The notes below the pieces were generated by a model that was not told the origin of the DNA, did not search any database, and saw nothing but the letters and a program-made list of their open reading frames with translations. 64,000 bases of DNA from JAIEPT01 sp038217425 (GTDB taxonomy: Bacteria > Planctomycetota > Planctomycetia > Gemmatales > Gemmataceae). Positions 57,580 to 64,000 of this stretch are shown here, piece by piece. Made by a program: the position numbers and the translations under genes. Each line of letters opens with the position of its first letter. Within the stretch, counting starts at the first letter, position 1. The DNA is taken from contig JBBQPM010000001.1 of assembly GCA_038217425.1 (NCBI GenBank), positions 96,338 through 160,337 of the forward strand. The letters run 5' to 3'.

Positions 57580-60021
57580 ATGCGATTCTTCCTGCTACTC
57601 CTTTTTGCGCTCATTTTGGATCACGCCGCGGTGGCGCAGACCGTCGACCCGCTCCCCGAGCGAGCGCTGCAGCGCATCGGCACGCCGCGGCTGCGGCACG
57701 GCAGCCGAATCATGGCGCTGGCGTTCACGCCCAACGGCAAGAACCTCGCGGCCGCCGGCGGCGACGACCTCATCAGGCTCTGGGATCTGGAAACCGGCAA
57801 ACTTACCTGGCAATCCGCGGAGGCCGAGCCATGGGTCCAGGCGCTGGCGTTTAGCCCCAGGGGCGCCGCGTTCTTCACCGGCGGCGCGTTCAAATCCGTT
57901 CGCTTCTGGGAATCGATCAGCGGCAGACCGCTCGGCAAGCTCGACAAGCACACGACCCCCGTCAAGGCGCTCGCCCTCTCGCCCGATAGCACGCTCATCG
58001 CGTCGGGAAGCCAGGACGGTACCATCATCCTCTGGGAGACGATCGTCAGACTCCCGGTCATTGAGCTGAAAAATCATAACGACGAGATCAATCAGATTGT
58101 CTTTTCTCCTGACTCGGCGCTCTTCGCCTCGGTGAGCGCGGACCGCACCGTCCGCGTCTGGGATGTCGAGAAGAACAACCTCTTGCACACGCTCCCCGCC
58201 GGATGCCATCCGTACGCTGCTTGCTTCTTGTACGACGGCAATCCGGATCGCAATGACGTGAAACGGCTCGCCTCGGCCGGCGATGACAATCTCATCACGT
58301 TATGGGATGCGAAGGCGGGGACGGTGCTGGGCAAGCTCGCGGGGCACGCCAGCGCGGTGGTTTCGCTGGTCGGCAACAAAAAGGGGACGCAGCTCATTTC
58401 CGCGAGCCTCGACGGCGCCGTCATCGTCTGGGACGTCGAGAAGAAAACGAAACTGCAGACGTTCCAGCGTTCGCTGGGCGACGCCGACGCGTTGGCATTG
58501 AGCCCCGACGGCAAACTCGTCGCGGTGGCCGGGATCCATCAAGCGATCCGGCTGTTCGAAGTCGAATCGGGAAAAGAGATCCATCTGGGCAAGGGGCCGC
58601 AGGCGGGCATCGCCGGGGCCGTCCTTCTGGACGCGGGGAAAGTCGTCGCCTCGGTGACCGCGCATGGGGAGGTGCAAATCTGGGAGGCCGGCGTCCAGAA
58701 GAAGGCGTGGAACCTCAAGCGCCAGCCGCTGCAGCATGCGGACTACCTGCTCGCTTCGGCGCCGGACCACAAACTGCTCGCCACCGCCAACAATCTTGAG
58801 TCGGAATTTCGCCTGTGGACTCCCGAGGGCAAAGACGCCGGCACGCTGCCGCTCGTAAAAGGCGAGGCGCCCGTCAGCTTACACTTCGCGCCCGGCGGCA
58901 AGCATCTCGCGGTCGGCCTGCGCAGCGGCAAGGTCGAACTGTGGGACGTCCCCGCGAAACAGAAGCTCAAGACATTGGCTTATCCGGGAGTTCCGTACGC
59001 CCTGGCATTTACGACGAAACACGATCGGCTCGCGGTCAGCGGCGAGTCCAGCGTCGTCCTCTTCGACGTCGCCGCCGGCACGACGATCCGTACGTTTCCC
59101 AGCAAAGAGGGAATGCCCGCGACGGCGACGCCGAGCGTGGCGTCGCTCGCCTACTCTCCCGACGGCAAGATGCTCGCACTGGGTTGTCGCGATTCCCTCA
59201 TCCGCCTGCTGGATGCCGATACCGGCAAGGAGATCCGCGCCCTCGAAGGGCACGCCAGCGTCGTCAATTCGCTCGCATTCTCTTTCGACAGTCGCACGCT
59301 CGTTTCGGGGAGCTTCGACAAAACGGCTCGGCTCTGGGAGGTCTTTTCGGGCAAAAGCATCCGCACGTTCAACGGGCACATCGGCGAGGTGACCGCCGTC
59401 GCGATTTCCTCCGACGCGCGCACGCTTCTCTCGGCCAGCACGGATACGACGATGCTCCTGTGGGACGCTACCAGCGTGGCCGCCAAGCTGAGCAAAAGCA
59501 GCGACGTCCCGCCGCCGTTCTCCACACTCTGGGATCAGCTCGCGCACGTCGAAGCATCCGTGGGGCAACCCGCGCTCTGGGAGTTCGTGCCGCTGGGAAA
59601 CGTCGGCGCCGGCCATATCGAGAAAAAGGTCGCCGAGATCCTCGTCGACCCCGCGGCCATCGATCGTTGGCTGACCGAACTCAGCTCCCCCGACTTCACG
59701 ACGCGCGACACGGCTCGCATCGAACTCGAGAAGAAGGGAATCTGGATGGAGGGGCGCTTGCGCGTCTCGCTCAAGGGAACCGACAATCTCGAATCGATTC
59801 GCCGCATTCAGAAGATGCTCGAGAAAATCCAGGGCCGATTGCCGCTCGAACAGGAGCGCCTGCGCCTACGCCGAATCATGGCCGCCCTGGAGCAGATCGG
59901 CACGGCCGAGGCGATCAAGACGCTCAAAGATCTCGCCCGCGGCGCGCCGGAGAAAGACCTTCAGGTCGAAGCCCAGGAAACCGTCGTCCGCATGATGCAG
60001 CGGTCCGTCAAATCAGGTTGA
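57580..60021 (+). CDS. Secreted WD40 repeat protein
   Basis: 813 residues from ATG 57580; signal peptide FFLLLLFALILDHAAVAQ. About twelve WD40 blades (IMALAFTPNGKNLAAAGGDD, LIRLWDLETGK, VVNSLAFSFDSRTLVSGSFD, KTARLWEVFSGKSI), so two propellers. The C-terminal 190 residues are helical (FTTRDTARIELEKKGIWMEG, RLRLRRIMAALEQIGTAEAI) and resemble HEAT-like arms. In planctomycetes such proteins lie with BatD/BatE genes, as here. Exported; role in the envelope unknown. Confidence 0.88.
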   Translation: MRFFLLLLFALILDHAAVAQTVDPLPERALQRIGTPRLRHGSRIMALAFTPNGKNLAAAGGDDLIRLWDLETGKLTWQSAEAEPWVQALAFSPRGAAFFTGGAFKSVRFWESISGRPLGKLDKHTTPVKALALSPDSTLIASGSQDGTIILWETIVRLPVIELKNHNDEINQIVFSPDSALFASVSADRTVRVWDVEKNNLLHTLPAGCHPYAACFLYDGNPDRNDVKRLASAGDDNLITLWDAKAGTVLGKLAGHASAVVSLVGNKKGTQLISASLDGAVIVWDVEKKTKLQTFQRSLGDADALALSPDGKLVAVAGIHQAIRLFEVESGKEIHLGKGPQAGIAGAVLLDAGKVVASVTAHGEVQIWEAGVQKKAWNLKRQPLQHADYLLASAPDHKLLATANNLESEFRLWTPEGKDAGTLPLVKGEAPVSLHFAPGGKHLAVGLRSGKVELWDVPAKQKLKTLAYPGVPYALAFTTKHDRLAVSGESSVVLFDVAAGTTIRTFPSKEGMPATATPSVASLAYSPDGKMLALGCRDSLIRLLDADTGKEIRALEGHASVVNSLAFSFDSRTLVSGSFDKTARLWEVFSGKSIRTFNGHIGEVTAVAISSDARTLLSASTDTTMLLWDATSVAAKLSKSSDVPPPFSTLWDQLAHVEASVGQPALWEFVPLGNVGAGHIEKKVAEILVDPAAIDRWLTELSSPDFTTRDTARIELEKKGIWMEGRLRVSLKGTDNLESIRRIQKMLEKIQGRLPLEQERLRLRRIMAALEQIGTAEAIKTLKDLARGAPEKDLQVEAQETVVRMMQRSVKSG

Positions 60022-60026
60022 TCCGC

Positions 60027-60941
60027 ATGACGTGTCTACTCACGGCGTTTCTGCTCGCGCAGGCCGGCGAGCCCGAACTGCCGAACATTCTGCCGGCGGA
60101 CTTTAGCGGTTTCCGCGCCCTGGGACCGATCCGCGTTTCCTTGCATCCCGACAAGACCGAGGTCGCGCTCGAGGAACCCGTCCTGGCGGAGGTGCGCATC
60201 GAAGGCCCGATGAGCGCGAAGTATCCGCCGACGCGAGCGAAGCTGAGGCCGTTTTCTCCCGAAACGGAGGATGTTTTTTACCTCGAGCCGGCGCCCGACG
60301 GCGATCGTCGCGACGGGGATGCCTGGATTTTCGCCTATCGGCTTCGTCCCAAGCGAGTGGGACTCTTGAAGCTCCCGCTCATTCGGCTCGTGCACCTCGA
60401 CGAGCGCGGCCCGGCGACGGCGTTTGCCGAGGAGGAGATCGACCTGCGCGTGACGCCTCGGCCAGTGGCGCCCGCTCCGGCATCGCCGCTGGAAGCGCCG
60501 GACGACTTCTTCCGCCTGGCGCCGATCCCCGCGCGGAGTTGGCTGGACGATTGCGCCGAGCCGTATCCGGGAACCTGGATAATGATCTTGTTTTTGCCGC
60601 CGCTCATCGTCTGGCGGCTGGAACCTCGACGCACCGCTGCGCCTTGCAGCGCTGCCGCGGCGACTGCGTTGACGGAGTTGGACCGCGGTCTGATCGAGGC
60701 CGACGTGTTGGCCGACTACTTGAAGCGCCGATTCGTCTGGACTTGCAACGAGGTCACGCCACGCGACGTCGGGGATCTGCTGACCCGCGTCGGCGTCCAT
60801 CGGCGTTTGCGCAGCCGCTGGCAAGCGTTCTACCAGCAAGCCGACGACGTGCGTTTCGGCGGCATGCCTGCGGCGCCGAGCGATCCGCGCGCCTTGATCC
60901 ACGACCTGGAGGCCGACCCATGCGTGGTGCGCTACTCCTGA
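60027..60941 (+). CDS. BatD-like membrane protein
   Basis: 304 residues from ATG 60027. A short signal-like start (TCLLTAFLLAQAGE) precedes an Ig-like part with DKTEVALEEPVLAEVRIEGP, as in aerotolerance protein BatD. A single transmembrane helix follows (TWIMILFLPPLIVWRLEP, about 190-207), then a helical cytoplasmic end. It is half the usual length of BatD, so only one Ig-like repeat is left. It overlaps the next gene by 22 bases. Confidence 0.62.
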   Translation: MTCLLTAFLLAQAGEPELPNILPADFSGFRALGPIRVSLHPDKTEVALEEPVLAEVRIEGPMSAKYPPTRAKLRPFSPETEDVFYLEPAPDGDRRDGDAWIFAYRLRPKRVGLLKLPLIRLVHLDERGPATAFAEEEIDLRVTPRPVAPAPASPLEAPDDFFRLAPIPARSWLDDCAEPYPGTWIMILFLPPLIVWRLEPRRTAAPCSAAAATALTELDRGLIEADVLADYLKRRFVWTCNEVTPRDVGDLLTRVGVHRRLRSRWQAFYQQADDVRFGGMPAAPSDPRALIHDLEADPCVVRYS

Positions 60942-61753
60942 TGGTGATCGTCGGTCCGGTGCTGGGCAACGACGAGTTCGAGCGCGGCGTCGAAGCTCGT
61001 GACCGACCCGCGCTTGCCAGGCAACATTTCGCCCGAGCTGCCGACCGACTTGCATCGCATGGATCCCAAACTCCTGAGCATTATCTGAACTTGGCGAAGG
61101 CCCGCTATCTGGCCGACGAGCTTCCCGAAGCGATCCTCGCCTGCCGCGTGGGACTCGCTTTGCGTCCCGGCGACCGCGAACTGCGCCGGCAGCTGGCGTG
61201 GCTCAGGCAGCAACTGCGCGGGCCCGATCTCATCTTTGAGAGTCCGTCGGGCTTCCCCGGGATGCCGCACGCCGGTTGGCTCGTGCTGGTCTTCACGGTG
61301 GCTTATGTCGCCGGTTGGATGATTCAGGGCGCGGTTAAAATTGAGGCGTTCGTGATTTCTTTCCGAGCCGGAAGCGTGAGCGACGGACCTTCAAAAATCG
61401 TCGCTCACGCTTCCGGCTCGGAACTGCGACGTCGCATGGCTGCCCGCTTGCAAAATACTTCGCGGTTGTCGTGGATTTGCTTCTTGATCGCGGCGGCGAC
61501 GGGCGGCATGTGGCTTTGGCAACACGCGATTCGAACGGAAGAAACGCGTTCGCCGCTCGCCGTCGTTCGTGCCGATACTCGGCTTTTGCAAGGCAACGGC
61601 CCCTCGTTCGGCGTCGTCCGCGCGCTGCCGCGCGGTCAGGAGCTGCGCGTGCAACTTCAGCGCGGCGACTGGGTGCAGGTTCGCCATCCGCAGGGCGCCG
61701 TCGGCTGGCTGCCGCGCGAGGCGCTTGCGGTTCACGCGAAGCCCCAGGGATAG
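60920..61753 (+). CDS. BatE-like TPR/SH3 membrane protein
   Basis: 277 residues from ATG 60920 (GGAGG upstream). Signal peptide LLLMVIVGPVLG, a TPR-like helical region (ARQHFARAADRLASHGSQTP, LNLAKARYLADELPEAILAC), two transmembrane helices (GWLVLVFTVAYVAGWMIQGA; SWICFLIAAATGGMWLWQHA) and an SH3-like C-terminal domain (VVRADTRLLQGNGPSFGVVR). Between the helices the chain RAGSVSDGPSKIVAHASGSE is encoded by a 25-bp-stem palindrome (61361-61423), probably an inserted repeat. BatD/BatE proteins act with MoxR and von Willebrand proteins. Confidence 0.7.
   Translation: MRGALLLMVIVGPVLGNDEFERGVEARDRPALARQHFARAADRLASHGSQTPEHYLNLAKARYLADELPEAILACRVGLALRPGDRELRRQLAWLRQQLRGPDLIFESPSGFPGMPHAGWLVLVFTVAYVAGWMIQGAVKIEAFVISFRAGSVSDGPSKIVAHASGSELRRRMAARLQNTSRLSWICFLIAAATGGMWLWQHAIRTEETRSPLAVVRADTRLLQGNGPSFGVVRALPRGQELRVQLQRGDWVQVRHPQGAVGWLPREALAVHAKPQG
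61361..61423. repeat. Perfect 25-bp inverted repeat inserted in the BatE-like gene
   Basis: 61361-61385 is the exact reverse complement of 61399-61423; a 13-base loop lies between. The core GAGCCGGAAGCGTGAGCGACG is, to my memory, a common REP-like element of planctomycete genomes. Here it is 63 bases long (21 codons) and in frame, adding RAGSVSDGP and HASGSE to a membrane protein loop. Confidence 0.9.
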
Positions 61754-61785
61754 CCATCCCTGGGCTTTCAACCCGGAAGTGACAT

Positions 61786-62232
61786 ATGCCTGTCGCAACG
61801 CATCGTCTGGAACTGCCGATCGCCGCCGAGGTCGCCTTCGCCCAATGGCGCCAGGCGGCGAGCCGCATTCTCTGGACGCCGCCGGAGTTTCGCCTGGAGC
61901 AAACGGACGGCCCCGCCGAGGCGAGCCTGGGGGTGCGCTGGAAATGGAAGATGCGCCGCTGGGGTATGACGCAGCATCTCGAAACCGCGGTGACCGCATG
62001 CGCCCTCGCTGATTACGAGGAGACGCAGTTGTGCGGGCCGTTGCCCAGGTGGGTGCACCACATCCGATTCGAGTCGAACACGCCCGATGCAGTTCTCGTT
62101 GAACAGATCGATTTCGAGGCGCCGGGCGGCATGCTCGGACTCTGGCTCACCGCGGGCAAAATCACGCAGGAGATCCAGGCCGGCTGGGCATATCGCGACG
62201 ACGTTTGGCGACGGTCTATCGGCAAATCTTGA
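61786..62232 (+). CDS. SRPBCC (START-like) superfamily protein
   Basis: 148 residues. THRLELPIAAEVAFAQWRQA opens the fold as in Coq10/START-like proteins; VRWKWKMRRWGMTQHLETAV and RFESNTPDAVLVEQIDFEAP are strands of the hotdog-like sheet, and IQAGWAYRDDVWRRSIG the closing helix. These bind lipids or hydrophobic ligands. It overlaps the end of the convergent ybaK gene by 17 bases. Confidence 0.72.
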   Translation: MPVATHRLELPIAAEVAFAQWRQAASRILWTPPEFRLEQTDGPAEASLGVRWKWKMRRWGMTQHLETAVTACALADYEETQLCGPLPRWVHHIRFESNTPDAVLVEQIDFEAPGGMLGLWLTAGKITQEIQAGWAYRDDVWRRSIGKS

Positions 62233-62686
62233 GTCGGGTCTGCGCGAGGGGCAGGCGAATCGGCCTTTCGATCCGCTCGAAATCCTTGCAAATCATGCGA
62301 ATCGCGAGGAAGTGTCGCTGCGATTCAAAGAAAATCGCCGTCTCCGGAGCGATGCCGGCGTCCAGGAGCGTCGTCATGCCATAAAGCCTGCCGAAAGGCG
62401 TCAGGGCCCCGTGCTCGCAGTCGCGGAATAGGTCGCCCAGTTCCTTCTCGGTTGCCAGGCGGACCGGCGTTTCGAAATGGTGCGTCACCACATCGAGATT
62501 GACGCGTAGCGTCGCGGGGAGCACAGCCACCAGAAACCCGTTCGACGACGCCAGCAGCACGCTCTTGACGACCTGCTTACCCGGAACCTGCAAGAACTTC
62601 GCCAGCCGGGTCGCCGTGAACGCGGGGGCGTGCATCATGGTTTCGAAATGAACCTGTTGCTCGGCCAAAAATTCCGAGACGCGCAT
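62216..62686 (-). CDS. YbaK/EbsC-type aminoacyl-tRNA deacylase
   Basis: 156 residues from ATG 62686. HAPAFTATRLAKFLQVPGKQ, VVKSVLLASSNGFLVAVLPA and LATEKELGDLFRDCEHGALT, then PFGRLYGMTTLLDAGI, match the YbaK/ProX fold. The lysine of VVKSVLL and the GxxxPFG element are present. Family members clear mischarged tRNA (Cys-tRNA-Pro or Ala-tRNA-Pro). Also consistent with the free-standing Mycobacterium-type deacylases. Confidence 0.9.
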   Translation of the reverse strand: MRVSEFLAEQQVHFETMMHAPAFTATRLAKFLQVPGKQVVKSVLLASSNGFLVAVLPATLRVNLDVVTHHFETPVRLATEKELGDLFRDCEHGALTPFGRLYGMTTLLDAGIAPETAIFFESQRHFLAIRMICKDFERIERPIRLPLAQTRLKICR

Positions 62687-62930
62687 GATCGATCCCCGCG
62701 AAATATTGACGCGAAATGAGCTGACTACGGGGAATGTACCGCGCACGAGAGTGCTGGAGCTTGAGCCGATTCGCTCGAATCACGAGAAAAATGGGGAAAT
62801 GGGGCAGGCTCTACCGATTGTGCGGGAAATGACGGGAAATTCGAGCCGCAGAGGGCACAGATGAAAACAACCGGATCATCGCGATTCTTCGTTCGTTACC
62901 TCGTGCCCTCCTCTGTAGCTTGGCTTTTCC

Positions 62931-63677
62931 CTACTTTTTCTTGTCGGCAGGGTCCTGTCCCACGGCAGTGGATTGCTTCGCGCCGGCGATCCTCAACTCG
63001 CGCAGGATCGAAGCCGTCACCTGGTCGGCCAGCAGTCGATAGGCTTCGGGCTTCCAGTGAAATTGATCGCCGCGCGCCAGCTCGAGTTTCTTTTGGAGCA
63101 GGGCGTAAAAGTCGTTGACGGGAACGTTCAACTCCGCCATCACCTCGGCCGCCAGTCGATTGTGCTCGACGATGATGGGATTGATGGCGGGTTCGAGTTC
63201 GGTCGGCTTGTTTTTCACGGTAACGGGCGTGCTGCTCGCCCAGACTATTTTCGCCTTGGGGAGCTTGGCGCGGATCACCTCGACGTACGCCTTGGTGAGC
63301 GGCTTGAAGGTTCCCTCCTTGATGCGGTCTTTTTGCCACCCGTGCAGCCCCATGTTGAAATGCACGACGTCGTACGGACCATGTGCGAGCACCTCGGCCA
63401 GCAGCTTGTTGACGTGCGGCGACTGGTTGTAGGGATTCACCCAGGCGTCGACGTAGGCCTTGCCGTCGAGGTCGGCGGTCACCTGTTTGAGGTAACCGTT
63501 GAGGATGGAATCGCCGATAAGCAGCACGCGCGGCCGAGCAGCGTCGGCGACCTTCGCCTTGTCGAGCCGCCAACCCTTGCCGTCGGCGTGGAGGCGTTTG
63601 TCCTCTTCTTTCGGCTGCCCCGCGCTAGCCTGGGACATCAGAACGAGCGAACATAAAGCGGTGCACAGAATCTTCAT
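62931..63677 (-). CDS. Secreted SGNH/GDSL hydrolase
   Basis: 248 residues from ATG 63677 (GGAG upstream); signal peptide ILCTALCSLVLMSQASAG. Block I RVLLIGDSILNGY carries the catalytic serine (GDS); block III is VVHFNMGLHGW (N replaces the usual GxND order); block V DQFHWKPEAYRLLADQV carries the D-x-x-H pair. An esterase or carbohydrate acetylesterase, exported. Substrate unknown. Confidence 0.9.
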   Translation of the reverse strand: MKILCTALCSLVLMSQASAGQPKEEDKRLHADGKGWRLDKAKVADAARPRVLLIGDSILNGYLKQVTADLDGKAYVDAWVNPYNQSPHVNKLLAEVLAHGPYDVVHFNMGLHGWQKDRIKEGTFKPLTKAYVEVIRAKLPKAKIVWASSTPVTVKNKPTELEPAINPIIVEHNRLAAEVMAELNVPVNDFYALLQKKLELARGDQFHWKPEAYRLLADQVTASILRELRIAGAKQSTAVGQDPADKKK

Positions 63678-63828
63678 GGCGACTCCGAGAATGTCTGCGG
63701 ACGACGAATTCACCCACGTTACGCGATTCACCCCCGGGACTCCTCAAAAATCCGGGGATTTTCGACATGCCGAACATTTCGATAGAGTATCAAGCGGCCC
63801 TGCGAATCTGACGAATGGAATTTTCGCC

Positions 63829-64000
63829 ATGCCCTCCGCACGACATTCTCTGACTCGCGACGAAGCGCGCGCCCTGGATCGCCGGGCGCTTGACGACTTC
63901 GGCATCGCGTCGCTGCAGCTGATGGAGAACGCCGGGCGCGGGGCGGCGGACCTGCTGATGGCGCTGGGCATTCACGGCCCTGTTCTCATCGTCGCCGGCA
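63829..64000 (+). CDS. nnrE: NAD(P)H-hydrate epimerase, N-terminal part
   Basis: 57 residues from ATG 63829 to the window edge. SLTRDEARALDRRALDDFGI, ASLQLMENAGRGAADLLMAL and GPVLIVAG are the start of the YjeF N-domain; the MENAG motif precedes the NADH-binding loop. The enzyme epimerises damaged NAD(P)H hydrate. It may be fused to a NnrD dehydratase domain beyond the window. The frame is open at the edge. Confidence 0.88.
   Translation, partial: MPSARHSLTRDEARALDRRALDDFGIASLQLMENAGRGAADLLMALGIHGPVLIVAG

Noticed and set aside
62851..62910. GAGGGCAC / GTGCCCTC arms 44 bases apart
   Set aside because: Short arms with a long spacer, no mobile gene and no flanking target duplication; possibly the remnant of a dispersed repeat but not supportable.

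Overview
The window looks like the chromosome of a GC-rich planctomycete, probably Gemmata- or Pirellula-like. This rests on gene content: a secreted DUF1549/DUF1553 protein with an Ig-like domain and CxxxCH/CxxCH motifs, several secreted PQQ-type beta-propellers, a PVC-type dehydrogenase/HEAT/cytochrome c giant, a membrane-anchored Ser/Thr kinase, a WD40 protein followed by Bat-like genes, and a planctomycete-type sigma factor. The species cannot be fixed from the sequence alone.

Layout. 1-6391 is host: a pilin-like gene end, the DUF1549/DUF1553 gene with a strong terminator, a methyltransferase/DUF6165 pair and a Ser/Thr kinase. 6392-6462 is tRNA-Gln(UUG). 6415-35270 is a 28.8-kb integrated element bounded by a perfect 51-bp direct repeat (6415-6465 and 35220-35270). 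The repeat is the 3' part of the tRNA, and the tRNA's original terminator now lies beyond the right end at 35275-35309. 35338-64000 is host again: a kelch-like gene, a run of minus-strand PQQ/NHL propeller genes, the 1740-residue giant, a sigma factor, LssY_C, quinone oxidoreductase, PRPP synthase, a Kdo/RIO-type kinase, small antitoxin-like genes, an M16 peptidase, WD40/BatD/BatE-like genes, SRPBCC, YbaK, an SGNH hydrolase and the start of nnrE.

Inside the element, the left arm (12.7 down to 6.4 kb) is one minus-strand operon: two HTH genes, a replication-initiator-like gene, a DnaB helicase, small phage-type genes and a tyrosine recombinase. The middle (12.8-20.3 kb) holds an 801-residue protein of unknown function, a PemK/MazF-DUF2442 toxin-antitoxin pair, an RHH gene, an orphan ImuA and two inverted copies of a two-gene module. 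20.5-24.7 kb is a plus-strand block of virion-like unknowns. A lambda-like switch at 27.3-27.7 kb (an XRE repressor, two 14-bp palindromes and a consensus-like promoter) faces a plus-strand early operon with a second initiator and a G40P-type helicase loader. An excisionase, a RibD/DHFR-type reductase and unknown cargo fill the right end. I recognise no capsid, portal or terminase, so it is a satellite, an integrative plasmid-like element or a divergent phage.

Most striking: the integrase reading frame runs through the 51-bp core. In the integrated state it stops exactly at the tRNA 5' end. In the excised circle the same frame would run through attP into the right end of the element and gain a 62-residue tail ending at 35031. 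Integration would therefore replace the C-terminus of the integrase, a possible built-in state switch.
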